Assembly (NCBI GenBank): GCA_021806345.1
Contig: JAJZXP010000381.1
Span: forward strand, 1-20,391
DNA: 20,391 nucleotides
Direction: 5' to 3'
DNA from: Thermoplasmata archaeon
Lineage (GTDB): Archaea; Thermoplasmatota; Thermoplasmata; Thermoplasmatales; Thermoplasmataceae
Shown here: positions 7,140 to 15,393 of the stretch, in pieces
Layout of the letters: each line of letters begins with the position of its first letter
Numbering within the stretch: position 1 is the stretch's first letter
Position numbers and translations under genes: made by a program
Notes under the pieces: generated by a model
Database searches by the model: none
Seen by the model: only the letters and a program-made list of their open reading frames with translations
Told to the model about the DNA's origin: nothing

Positions 7140-7186
7140 ATTGAATATTAAAGTATTCAATATACCAGATGGTATAGTGTATACCA
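7140..7186. promoter_or_regulatory. Clustered inverted repeats in a divergent promoter region
   Basis: Two palindromic units lie side by side. The first is ATTGAATA (7140-7147) with its complement TATTCAAT (7154-7161). The second is three alternating half-sites: TATACCA (7161-7167), TGGTATA (7170-7176) and TATACCA again (7180-7186). They sit between the leftward ribbon-helix-helix/glycosyltransferase unit and the rightward winged-helix gene and overlap the leftward TATA element. A dimeric regulator, probably one of these two gene products, could bind cooperatively. The binder is inferred. Confidence 0.6.
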
Positions 7187-7219
7187 TTATTCATATACTG
7201 TAAACAAGATGCAATACCG

Positions 7220-7483
7220 TTGAAGGAATCCCCCCTGTCTCAGAGATACGCTGTCCCGGTGCTTATCGCACTTCTTGAGAAGAAGTGCTTGAGGAAGTAT
7301 GATCTTACGGCAGTCATAACAAATGGGAGCACCATCGACAAGATCCTGAGAATACTGGAGGAGTCTGAACTTGTCACCTTGGAGGAAAGGATGGAGGGCA
7401 GGAGGACAATAAGGGTATGCCTTACAGATAAGGGGGTTGAGGTTGCAAAGAACCTTCTTGAAGCGGAGAAGCTGATTGATTGA
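7220..7483 (+). CDS. Winged-helix DNA-binding protein
   Basis: An 87-residue one-domain regulator starting at TTG 7220, with a TATA-like TTCATATAC about 26 nt upstream. Helices run over VPVLIALLEKKCL and STIDKILRILEESELV (recognition region about residues 36-52), followed by a wing (EERMEGRRTIRVCLTDKG, about 55-72) and a C-terminal helix. The pattern resembles the archaeal winged-helix protein at 404 (same LT-x-KG-x-x-VA close). It is divergent from the glycosyltransferase unit and has a clustered palindrome in front, so autoregulation and control of that unit are likely. The gene on its other side is convergent. Confidence 0.75.
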   Translation: MKESPLSQRYAVPVLIALLEKKCLRKYDLTAVITNGSTIDKILRILEESELVTLEERMEGRRTIRVCLTDKGVEVAKNLLEAEKLID

Positions 7484-7580
7484 GCTGTGTTTATTTTCTG
7501 GACAAAATATGAATTTGAATAACTGGCTCCCAAGATTGTGTTAATAGAAGAAAATTGAGGATTCTCTTAGTATTAATGAA

Positions 7581-7739
7581 CTACTTAATCTTCTTAATTA
7601 TTATCATCCCATCTTCTTCATAGAAACCTAGGATTTCCCCATTTTTGAGTGCAAGCTTTTCACGGATTATCCTAGGAATAGTTATCCTCAATGAATTCCC
7701 TTTATCTGATACATGTGTTTCATCCAGCAGTTGCATCAT
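7581..7739 (-). CDS. SpoVT/AbrB-domain DNA-binding protein
   Basis: A 52-residue protein from tandem ATG ATG at 7739/7736. It contains VSDKGNSLRITIPRIIREKL, then KNGEILGFYEEDGMIIIKKI, the complete AbrB swapped-hairpin layout. It matches the 5600 gene position by position (V-S-x-KGN-x-x-RI-x-x-P). A TATA-like TTTAATA is about 27 nt upstream. The neighbour upstream (62-residue protein) ends 49 nt before, so the pair may be co-transcribed, as in antitoxin-plus-partner units, though the partner lacks a recognised toxin fold. Confidence 0.75.
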   Translation of the reverse strand: MMQLLDETHVSDKGNSLRITIPRIIREKLALKNGEILGFYEEDGMIIIKKIK

Positions 7740-7788
7740 ATTCGAATATTATATGAATTTATTAAATATCTTTCTAAATATTTGTAAC

Positions 7789-7977
7789 TTATACGTTATT
7801 AAACATCTCTAATTCTGCTAATCTAAGAGCAGAAGACACTAATGGCGAATCGGCATGTACCCGGTCTTTGAACTCCTTCTTTGCTTCTTCAATTGAACAC
7901 CTTTTTAATCCGGCGTAATACTGCACGGCTGTATCGAAGATAGATTTTCCAAGTGATATTCTTCCTGCTTCATCCAT
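7789..7977 (-). CDS. Unrecognised 62-residue helical protein
   Basis: Starts at ATG 7977 after a GTGAT ribosome-binding sequence 6 nt upstream and a TATATAA element further upstream (about 8010-8020). The protein is helical and hydrophilic with a KSIFDTAVQYYAGLKR stretch and EEAKKEFKDRVHAD, ending LELEMFNNV-like. No domain is recognised. It lies upstream of, and on the same strand as, the AbrB gene. Small protein plus AbrB suggests a regulatory or toxin-antitoxin pair, but that is inference. Confidence 0.55.
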   Translation of the reverse strand: MDEAGRISLGKSIFDTAVQYYAGLKRCSIEEAKKEFKDRVHADSPLVSSALRLAELEMFNNV

Positions 7978-8175
7978 TTTTTATCACGACTTGTATTATT
8001 ATGTCATCTTATATAAATTTATAAGCATTACAATAAATTAGTTTTCTGTGAATTCCATTTTTCAGAAGGTTGTTTTCATTGGCAAGTTAAGAATATCTAT
8101 TAATAAAATTATAGGGTTTCTTAAATAAAGTAGGAGGTAAAACCATCTCTTAATGAATACTTCAAAAACAAACAC

Positions 8176-8187
8176 ATTTATATAAAC
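8176..8187 (+). promoter_or_regulatory. TATA box for the zinc-ribbon / restriction-modification operon
   Basis: ATTTATATAAAC at 8176-8187 lies 24 nt (centre to start) upstream of the ATG at 8205. It fits an archaeal core promoter giving a leaderless transcript and supports the small gene as the first cistron. Confidence 0.6.
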
Positions 8188-8204
8188 TCAGAATTAGATA
8201 ATTA

Positions 8205-8375
8205 ATGAGATGTCCTATCTGTGCATGGGAATCTAGATCTTCCCCATTTAAGAGTTGGTATTATGCTCTATACCAAGTAAAGAGGTATGAATGCGAAAGT
8301 TGTGATAACAATTTCAATGTATATGAGAAGAATGGAGAGGTCAAATCACAGTTCCGAAAAGGGAATAGCCCGTGA
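8205..8375 (+). CDS. Small C4 zinc-ribbon protein leading the restriction-modification operon
   Basis: A 56-residue protein, MRCPICAWES at the start and RYECESCDNNFNVYE in the middle: two Cys pairs (C3/C6 and C30/C33) separated by 23 residues and an aromatic WYYALYQV segment, as in zinc ribbons of transcription factors and small nucleic-acid adaptors. A TATA box lies 24 nt upstream and the stop is 7 nt before the restriction enzyme ATG, so the two form an operon. It could regulate the restriction gene or assist DNA recognition; the role is inferred. A competing reading that starts the enzyme at 8287 would overlap this gene in another frame; the zinc ribbon makes that unlikely. Confidence 0.7.
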   Translation: MRCPICAWESRSSPFKSWYYALYQVKRYECESCDNNFNVYEKNGEVKSQFRKGNSP

Positions 8376-8376
8376 T
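8372..8376 (+). promoter_or_regulatory. Ribosome-binding site fixing the start of the restriction enzyme
   Basis: GTGAT lies 6 nt before the ATG at 8383 and overlaps the TGA of the zinc-ribbon gene. It matches the anti-Shine-Dalgarno end of archaeal 16S rRNA. It favours 8383 over the in-frame ATG at 8287, which has no such signal and lies inside the small gene. Confidence 0.55.
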
Positions 8377-8382
8377 TCCAAT

Positions 8383-11300
8383 ATGGCGCAGACGTCATTT
8401 AACTTAAAAGAATATCAGGTTCCAAATGGAAAAATAATCGAGTTTAAAGAATTGGCTAGCGAAGTACTTAAGCAGATTGAAAGTGCAATACCAGATCGGG
8501 TAAAGACTGAACGGATTCTTACAGGAAGTGTTCTGACACGTGATGACATTAAGTTTAGAGAAAAACCGGAGGCAGTTACAGAAGATTTGATTATAATTCC
8601 ATTTTTGGAATTTCTAGGATTTATAAAAGATAAGACCTATTTTAGAATGACTGGCGCTTCCACAAGTAATAGCAGGAAAGAATGCGATCTCACATTGTTG
8701 GTTAATGATGAAAAAATTCTTGTTGAATCGGAACCCATCGGAAAGAATCTTTTCCATAGGAATGTTGGTGTTGATCAGTTGACTGGTTATCTTGAAAGGA
8801 AGTCATTTAGATCGGACATCGGAATAGCAACTAATGGTCTAAGATGGATTCTTGTGAAATATAATGACGAGACCCTTAAGTCAGACGTAATTCGAGATAT
8901 TGATCTCTCTCCTGTTTTCAAGAAGATAAGAAATCTCCCTTCACTTGATATGGATTATTTAATCAATGACTTTATCGCCTCATTTTCAAGGGAAAATATC
9001 CTTAATGTCGTAAAGGGGGAGGAATTAGAACTTAAAATATCAAAAGAAAAAGTTAGCAAGAGATTTTACGACGATTACATACGTTATGTTTTTGGTATCG
9101 GCAAGGACGAAGAACATAAGTACTGTCTCCTAGATGCGATCGAACCCAGCGATATCACAGAAAATACAAAAAAATCTTTCGCTATAACATTAATGAATAG
9201 GTTGATTTTCATTAAATTTCTTGAAGATAGCGTATTGACGAGAAACAATTTGTTGAAAGATTTGCTTGACCATTATGAATCTAACAAAAGTACAATGGTT
9301 TCAACGTTCTATCACGAATTTCTGATACCTCTTTTTTATGAAATTTTCAATGCTAACGTTAACAAAAGGGACGAGAGTGTTGCAAGGTTTTACCTCTTTG
9401 AAAATATACCCTACCTTAACGGTGGGCTTTTTAGAGAGTCGATACAGAACGAGAAACTCTTCAACGTTAGGGACGATATACTATACAAAATAATAACAGA
9501 ATTGCTAATAGGCTATACCTTCAGCATTTCTTCAATGGATGATAAATCTGCTACACAGGAAGTTACACGTAATGTTCTAGACCCAGATATTTTGGGGTAT
9601 GTATTTGAAAAGACTATAAACTTTCTTACTAACCCCGGACCTAAGGAACCAAGAAAACTTAAGGGAGCATATTATACGCCAGATAGGATAACGAATCACA
9701 TAACACTAAATGCGATTTCTTCATTAGTTATTGAAAAATTGCATGAAGTTCTATTGGAATCTGGATGGAATGAGGCAGAAGTATCAAAATACAAGTCTAT
9801 CTCAGACTTAGCAGAGTTTCCACCATCACATCCTGAAACAATAAAAAAATTGATGCAGAAGATTGATTCAATTAAAATCCTAGATCCAGCCTGTGGGAGT
9901 GGCCATTTTCTTACTTCTGCTTTAAAACTAATCATCTTTATCAAAAAAAAGATATTGAATTCCTCTTCTATTTATGTAGATGCATACGAACTTAAACGTA
10001 GCGCCATAAGTCATAATCTGTACGGTGTAGACTTAGAAGCGCCAGCGGTTGAAATAACAAAATTAAGATTATGGCTTTCTCTCATTGAAGAGTTGGATAG
10101 AGAGAATGTTCATAGTGCTAAGACTCTACCGAATATAGAGTACAATATAGTTCATGGAGATAGCTTAATTGGCTGGAACCAAGAACATATGATTCAGATG
10201 GTTGCACATGAAGCAGATCTAAAGGAAATCAGGGATAAACTTACTGGATTGGAAATCGCTTATGTAGATGATACCGAAAAATACAAACTTTGGAAATTGA
10301 CAAAGGATCACTTATCAAGTGAGTTTCCCTCCTTGGAAGATTTGAAAATAGCGTATACGTCCTTGAAGAGAATATATGGGGAAGAACAGGGTGAAAGGGC
10401 AGTAGTGCTAAAAGGAATATTGGAAACCATGAGGACTACTATCTATGGTATTGTGACACCCACGTTTCAGGATCATATTAAGATGAAGTTTAGTGGGAAA
10501 CTAAGTGGTCATGAGAATTTTAACATAAAGTATCCAATACATTGGTCTCTTGACTTTAATGAAGCCTTCAGTAATGGTGGATTCGATATAATAATAGGAA
10601 ACCCTCCATACGGGGCCGTATTCGACAAAAACGAAAAGGAATATCTTAGAAGGAAGTACAAAAGTTCTAAAAGTAATGGAAATTCCGCCATGATGTTTAT
10701 AGAGAGGTCTATGGATTTATTGCGACCTGGTGGTAGACTTGGTTTTATAGTTCCAAAGTCTCTAGCCTATTCTCAACAGTGGGAAGAAGGGCGGAATTTG
10801 ATCGTCTGTGATTTAAACAGTGTCCTAGATGTAAGTAAGGCATTCAGGGATGTAAAACTTGAGCAGATGATAATTGATGTTAAGAAAGGTTCTATATCCA
10901 AAAAATACGACATAGAAAGGATAGATTCCCCCTCTAGGCTCTCGATAAGCAAAGGGTTTATTTATTCCACACGTACAATATTACTTTCAGGTAGTAAGGA
11001 AGAAATTAAGATTTTTGAGAAACTCAATCGTTCAAAAATAACCTTTGGCAAAGTTACTATAACAAAACGCGGTCTACCTATGCAGTCTAAACTAAACAAA
11101 GATGGGCACAATTATCCTGTACTTAAAGGGGAAGATATATCAAAGTTCTTTTACAGAACACCTTCCAACTTCATAAATTTAGAAGAAATAAAAACTCGTG
11201 AAGACGTTAAAAATATGATGCAACTTCCTAAAATCGTTTCTCAGAGGATTGTTGCACATGTAAAAAAACCAGTACCACACATAGTCATAATGGCAGCAGT

Positions 11301-11682
11301 TGACCGAAAGGGAATGTTATCAGTAGACACCATAGAGAACACATATCTGGTGGATAAGAATTATTCTTTGGACAGCCTTTGCGCAATTATGAATTCAAGA
11401 CTTATTTCGTGGTACGCTTACAGATTTATATTCGCGAATGCAATAAGAACAATGGACCTTGATAGTTATTATATTGATAAAATACCGTTGCCACCAAAGG
11501 CTTCTGACCTTCAACGCTTAAAATCCCTAATTTCTAAGTTAAATGAAACTAATATTTTAAATAATATAGAGGAGGTCGATTCTGAAGTTTTAGATGAAAT
11601 TAACAAATATGTTTACTTAGCTTACGGCCTAACTGAAAGTGAGGCAAAAATGATTGATAATCTTACTAAAATAGCAACTTGA
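8383..11682 (+). CDS. Fused restriction-modification enzyme (type IIG / Eco57I-like)
   Basis: About 1,099 residues from the ATG at 8383 (1,131 from the earlier in-frame ATG). An N-terminal HsdR_N-like nuclease region includes ECDLTLL (D102) and VESEPIGK (E115, E117). A helical linker follows. The N6-adenine methyltransferase core begins with motif X GAYYTP (428-433), motif I DPACGSGHF (about 501-509) and motif IV NPPY (740-743). The C-terminal 300 residues look like a target-recognition domain, with conserved-looking LKGEDISKF and ANAIRTMDL. It would use S-adenosylmethionine to methylate host DNA and cut unmethylated DNA, with no separate specificity subunit seen. The usual catalytic lysine of E-x-K is a glutamate here (E-S-E), so cleavage activity is uncertain. 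Confidence 0.85.
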   Translation: MAQTSFNLKEYQVPNGKIIEFKELASEVLKQIESAIPDRVKTERILTGSVLTRDDIKFREKPEAVTEDLIIIPFLEFLGFIKDKTYFRMTGASTSNSRKECDLTLLVNDEKILVESEPIGKNLFHRNVGVDQLTGYLERKSFRSDIGIATNGLRWILVKYNDETLKSDVIRDIDLSPVFKKIRNLPSLDMDYLINDFIASFSRENILNVVKGEELELKISKEKVSKRFYDDYIRYVFGIGKDEEHKYCLLDAIEPSDITENTKKSFAITLMNRLIFIKFLEDSVLTRNNLLKDLLDHYESNKSTMVSTFYHEFLIPLFYEIFNANVNKRDESVARFYLFENIPYLNGGLFRESIQNEKLFNVRDDILYKIITELLIGYTFSISSMDDKSATQEVTRNVLDPDILGYVFEKTINFLTNPGPKEPRKLKGAYYTPDRITNHITLNAISSLVIEKLHEVLLESGWNEAEVSKYKSISDLAEFPPSHPETIKKLMQKIDSIKILDPACGSGHFLTSALKLIIFIKKKILNSSSIYVDAYELKRSAISHNLYGVDLEAPAVEITKLRLWLSLIEELDRENVHSAKTLPNIEYNIVHGDSLIGWNQEHMIQMVAHEADLKEIRDKLTGLEIAYVDDTEKYKLWKLTKDHLSSEFPSLEDLKIAYTSLKRIYGEEQGERAVVLKGILETMRTTIYGIVTPTFQDHIKMKFSGKLSGHENFNIKYPIHWSLDFNEAFSNGGFDIIIGNPPYGAVFDKNEKEYLRRKYKSSKSNGNSAMMFIERSMDLLRPGGRLGFIVPKSLAYSQQWEEGRNLIVCDLNSVLDVSKAFRDVKLEQMIIDVKKGSISKKYDIERIDSPSRLSISKGFIYSTRTILLSGSKEEIKIFEKLNRSKITFGKVTITKRGLPMQSKLNKDGHNYPVLKGEDISKFFYRTPSNFINLEEIKTREDVKNMMQLPKIVSQRIVAHVKKPVPHIVIMAAVDRKGMLSVDTIENTYLVDKNYSLDSLCAIMNSRLISWYAYRFIFANAIRTMDLDSYYIDKIPLPPKASDLQRLKSLISKLNETNILNNIEEVDSEVLDEINKYVYLAYGLTESEAKMIDNLTKIAT

Positions 11683-12406
11683 GCAAATTATAAATATCAT
11701 ATAAATACTTAGGTCATTGCGATTTTGGCAAATCAAATGCCACCAAACAAAAAATCAATGAATTGCTATCAATCCCATGAAATAGATAGATTTACAAGCT
11801 ATTCCATTTCCTTCAACACTATCTTTACATCTTACTAATAAAATCAAACTATATCCTATTCCCTTACTCCAAGTATTGTCTGAACTTTCTTAGGAAGAGC
11901 CATTCTAAGTGATGAGTCTCTCTTTGAAAGGTGCGAAACATCTACCAATTGTTGCATTAATTGACATTAATGTAATTGGCTAATAAGTTGTTGCATGAAT
12001 CTCATCACATTGAATTGAAAAATTTTAGCACTGGTTGCAACTGTCGACCCCATCCATGACAACGGACCAGTGTGGACCCAATGGCTGGCATATAAGTTTA
12101 AAAATCAAAAGAGATGTTTTTAATATATCTATATTAGCCCACCACCTCGTATTCCACTTCTTTTTTGTAATGGATGGGTTGGCATTGACTAATTGCCTCA
12201 AAATGAGCATGATTGAAAACGGTGATGGAACATTTTTTAAACATTAATAGGGTATTCATTAATTAAATAAAAAACTTGTATATGCTGAGTCATAAATTTA
12301 TTAATTACCCATTTTAAAGGTTTTACAGTCGTAAAAGACAGCAAGTTTTCTAATTAGGGATATCATAATTCTAAAGTCACTTATTTCAAATTATAATCAA
12401 TTGGTT
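11683..12406. other. AT-rich intergenic gap between restriction-modification and McrC
   Basis: This 724-bp stretch holds the dead AbrB copy (11808-11957) and little else that is secure. Near-palindromic segments occur at 12047-12062 and 12165-12180 (14 of 16 positions complementary). A 6-bp hairpin TTTTAC/GTAAAA lies at 12321-12336. A short minus-strand open frame, 12134-12244 (36 codons, containing HYKKEVEYEVVG), reads like protein but has no recognised family. T-rich tracts downstream of both genes may serve as terminators. No tRNA, repeat array or insertion-sequence end was seen. Confidence 0.4.
11808..11957 (-). pseudogene. Dead SpoVT/AbrB gene
   Basis: From ATG 11957 the frame reads MQQLVDVSHLSKRDSSLRM then ALPKKVQTILGVRE and stops at TAG (11856-11858), 33 residues. 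Reading on in the same frame, DIV, FY and DVKIVLKE align without gaps to the HGDIIAYY and SIVIEK part of the gene at 5600. Three further stops interrupt it (TGA 11844, TAG 11835, TAA 11832). The rest of the domain is therefore still legible through four stop codons. A substitution-only decay with no indels is notable. A truncated 33-residue product could still be made, but it would lack half the AbrB hairpin. Confidence 0.65.
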
Positions 12407-13720
12407 TTACCCCCATAAATGTAATTTGTTAATTAGCTCTGTTTTAAAATCCCGAATTAAAACATCTTCCCAATTTGTTTCATTCAAATTTACATCTATG
12501 CTCCACACCATAAAATGTCTTCCTGGAAGGAATTCATTCTGGTACCGACATTTTGAGATATTACTTGGATAAACGATGACAGTGTCTATTGCATTATGTT
12601 TAGTTGAATAAGCGTACATTTGATACAAATCGCTAATAACTACATCTGGAATTTCTTCTTGTTCGAAATTTACATGGTCCAATACCTTGTATTTAGCGTC
12701 TATAATAATTACCTTTGTGGAATTTTGGTTTTTCAATTCCAATAAGAGGTCTGGTTTCAATTTTCTAGAGGGCCTGCCGTGAAAGAGCCATTTTTCAGAA
12801 TATTGTTTATTAACCTTGCATTGAATGTAGTTTGGGAACAATTTTCTAGCATTTCTTTCAATAAACTCTGCTAAAAACTCTTCGAATTTTTTATTCATGT
12901 CAAAAAGAAAGGATATACTTCTCTGGTTGGATCTATCATCTGAGAGAAATGAGAGGCCATCTAAAATAAGTCTGGTTTGAAAATAAGGTCCTTTAAAATG
13001 GTCTGCAAGCCTGCTTATACTAATGTGCTTTGATTTAAGTAACTGGAGTGGAAAAATCTCAACTTCATCCATATATCTCAATATTTTATCAAGTTCTTGT
13101 TTTGTACTTCTATTCTGTGTCAATTTTAAAAACAACAAAGTGGAACTTTTCATGTACCTCATTAACTCGGTATTCGGAGCATATAGGAATGTTTCTTGAA
13201 TAAGTTTGACCTGACCTGGATGCATTAGTTGTCTTTCTATCAGTACCTTGCCAGCTAGATATTCATTTTCTATTACTACACTTTCATAATTTTGAAAAGG
13301 GCCAATTCTTAGGGCTCGTTTCAACTGAGCAGTAAAAAGTAATATAAGTACTTCTAGAATGTTTGCCTTTTCAGACTCAATGATTCTGAGGCTATCTCCT
13401 AGATCTTTTTCCTCATATCCTAATATATATGACATCATCTTCAGAAATGAAAGAAATGCACTTTTATAATGTTCTTCTGAAACCTCATTCTTTCTGAATA
13501 TTTTAGGTAAAATTTCAATTGAATTACCTCCCAATAAAAGTATACCTGCGTAGCTGCTAAACTTGATCACACCCAATCCTGAAATTTTATAAAATGGCCT
13601 CTTAATTGTCCCTTCATCTATCATTTTCGTGTTAATATCAACAACATAATCCCAAATATCCAAAGGTAAATCGGCATCCGTATTTCCGATCTTAATCTCT
13701 TGATGCTCAAATACGCGCAT
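12407..13720 (-). CDS. mcrC: McrC nuclease subunit of McrBC
   Basis: A 437-residue protein with the McrC layout: an N-terminal domain that interacts with McrB, with the ISGLGVIKF/ILPKIF strands (about residues 46-75), a helical middle, and a C-terminal PD-(D/E)xK nuclease. The nuclease shows FLFDMNKKFEEFL (271-283), KPDLLLE (322-328, D324) and VIIIDAKYK (337-345, D341 and K343), then SDLYQMYAY (363-371). The spacing D-x16-D-A-K suits a functional active site. It is the nuclease partner of the upstream mcrB; the gap between the genes is 11 nt. The complex cleaves DNA carrying modified bases, usually methylated, between two recognition half-sites. No second promoter is seen, so it is read from the mcrB message. 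Confidence 0.85.
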   Translation of the reverse strand: MRVFEHQEIKIGNTDADLPLDIWDYVVDINTKMIDEGTIKRPFYKISGLGVIKFSSYAGILLLGGNSIEILPKIFRKNEVSEEHYKSAFLSFLKMMSYILGYEEKDLGDSLRIIESEKANILEVLILLFTAQLKRALRIGPFQNYESVVIENEYLAGKVLIERQLMHPGQVKLIQETFLYAPNTELMRYMKSSTLLFLKLTQNRSTKQELDKILRYMDEVEIFPLQLLKSKHISISRLADHFKGPYFQTRLILDGLSFLSDDRSNQRSISFLFDMNKKFEEFLAEFIERNARKLFPNYIQCKVNKQYSEKWLFHGRPSRKLKPDLLLELKNQNSTKVIIIDAKYKVLDHVNFEQEEIPDVVISDLYQMYAYSTKHNAIDTVIVYPSNISKCRYQNEFLPGRHFMVWSIDVNLNETNWEDVLIRDFKTELINKLHLWG

Positions 13721-13731
13721 TGGTTTCGTAC

Positions 13732-15393
13732 CTACTGAATGCCCGACGCGCCTAGGTTAGAATTCAGAATACCATCAATGAAGTCTTTGGAGCTCAATTC
13801 CTTAAATTCTTTGACTGTGACTTTCCGCCTTCCTCCGTGGTTTTCTAATTTAATTACTTTCCCTAGTAACTTGAGTAGGCCTTCAGGTTCATCATAGAAG
13901 TACTCTTGAAGCAATGGCATAATCCGATAAACCCATGTATGCAAAAAGTCTTCCTCATTGTTGATGTCTAAATAGTATGCTTGACCTATTCCAAAATCCT
14001 CCCCTCTTAACGACTCTATTTCCTCATTTAATCTTTTAGCCAAAATCAAGATTGCATCTTTGAGGCGTGCATCCTTCAATTTCGTATCCAATGCATTCTG
14101 AAGTTTTCCCCAATCCGGAAGAACCTCAACAAAAAAGAATCTCCGCCGCAAAGCAAGATCGATCAGAGCTATGGATTTATCTGTAGTGTTCATTGTGCCT
14201 ATTATATATAAATTCTTAGGTACTGTAAAGTAGTCTCCTGAATATGGGAGAGTTATTTTCATTCCCCCCTTATTCTCACTGAAATAGCGCTTGTCCTTTT
14301 CTACAAGAGTTATCAACTCACCAAATATTCGTGATATGTCCCCCCTGTTGATCTCGTCTATTACAAGAACATAATTCGTCTTGTCTCCATTTCTCAAACT
14401 AGCAAGTGCTTTGTCACTAAATCGCTTGAAAACTCCTGACTTATACTTATAAACTAAATGTCCCGCCTCATCTATTGAAGGCATCAAACCTTCTACAAAT
14501 TGTTCATAACCATACGACTTGTGAAATGTTACAATCTCAATTTTGTCATCTGTTTCTATATTTGGCTCACTGCTAAGATCGTCACCCTTAATCAAATCAA
14601 GCAATCCCTGCAAATTTAAGATTGAACCTCCGGCAATGCCTCTAGCAATCAATCTTGCAAAAGTGGTCTTACCTGTCCCAACTGGACCATAAAGAATGAT
14701 GTTTGTTGGTAGATAAGAAGATAATGGATTAGACGGTTCTTCATCGTCACTGCCATCTGAGAAATTTCCTAGTTCAAGAGTTGGAACATTACTCTCGTTT
14801 TCATTTAGAAAATCTATTACATAAAACCAAACCCAGTCCATTTGCCACAGCGAAAGACCGTGTTTTTTGGCTATTCCGACTACAAGGCGATTAAGAGGGT
14901 CGTATTGTTCTATGAACTTATACTTCTTAATCTCACCTAAACCCGTATCAAGTTCCCCCATTTCTTGTAATGCATTTATTGCCGCAATTACTGTGTTGTT
15001 AAAAACCATGTATTTATCTGGAAATGCAACAGTCAAAATGGCAGTAACAATGGCGGGGCCAAGACCATCAGCTTTGTATTTTGCCTCGCTGGGAATAGTT
15101 AAGATGAGACGTTCTGTAATAGAAATATCTTCATTCAAAAGCTGTCTTAGTGCTCCTTTTACCTTCTCGAAATTGTTTTTAAGTTTGGAATTTTCTCTTT
15201 GAAGGTTCGTCCAATGTTTGTTGTTTCTCCACAGAGTAAATCCATATAGCTGTTCCCAAGTTAAATCTTCGATAGTTTTCAAGTTGAAAATTTGGCTGTA
15301 TTTTCGTATGACACTCATTTCGTCAGCTAGATTTTCTGACCCTTGTGTGAAAAGTTTTTTGGCGTGTTTTACGCCATCTTCTAGCAAACCCAT
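13732..15393 (-). CDS. mcrB: McrB AAA+ GTPase motor of McrBC
   Basis: About 553 residues from the ATG at 15393, chosen because the TATA box at 15428-15440 would place transcription near 15410, making the TTG at 15423 unlikely. Features: a helical N-terminal domain (about 1-200) with GLGPAIVTAIL; Walker A GPVGTGKT (236-243); the McrB signature TFHKSYGYEQF (289-299); Walker B VLVIDEINR (342-350); MNTTDKS (401-407) followed by ALRRRFF. The protein forms a GTP-fuelled hexameric ring that translocates DNA and recruits McrC. The N-terminal domain probably senses the modified base and is not the E. coli one. mcrC starts 11 nt downstream. Confidence 0.85.
   Translation of the reverse strand: MGLLEDGVKHAKKLFTQGSENLADEMSVIRKYSQIFNLKTIEDLTWEQLYGFTLWRNNKHWTNLQRENSKLKNNFEKVKGALRQLLNEDISITERLILTIPSEAKYKADGLGPAIVTAILTVAFPDKYMVFNNTVIAAINALQEMGELDTGLGEIKKYKFIEQYDPLNRLVVGIAKKHGLSLWQMDWVWFYVIDFLNENESNVPTLELGNFSDGSDDEEPSNPLSSYLPTNIILYGPVGTGKTTFARLIARGIAGGSILNLQGLLDLIKGDDLSSEPNIETDDKIEIVTFHKSYGYEQFVEGLMPSIDEAGHLVYKYKSGVFKRFSDKALASLRNGDKTNYVLVIDEINRGDISRIFGELITLVEKDKRYFSENKGGMKITLPYSGDYFTVPKNLYIIGTMNTTDKSIALIDLALRRRFFFVEVLPDWGKLQNALDTKLKDARLKDAILILAKRLNEEIESLRGEDFGIGQAYYLDINNEEDFLHTWVYRIMPLLQEYFYDEPEGLLKLLGKVIKLENHGGRRKVTVKEFKELSSKDFIDGILNSNLGASGIQ

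Noticed and set aside
8287..8382. Longer N-terminus of the restriction enzyme beginning at ATG 8287
   Set aside because: It overlaps the zinc-ribbon gene in another frame, has no ribosome-binding site, and a GTGAT site sits correctly before ATG 8383.
12025..12247. Overlapping plus- and minus-strand open frames in the AT-rich gap
   Set aside because: They are antisense to each other, have biased composition, and match no family; at most one short fragment reads like protein.
11683..12406. CRISPR array or tRNA gene in the long gap
   Set aside because: No regularly spaced direct repeats and no cloverleaf with a T-loop or anticodon arm could be found by reading.
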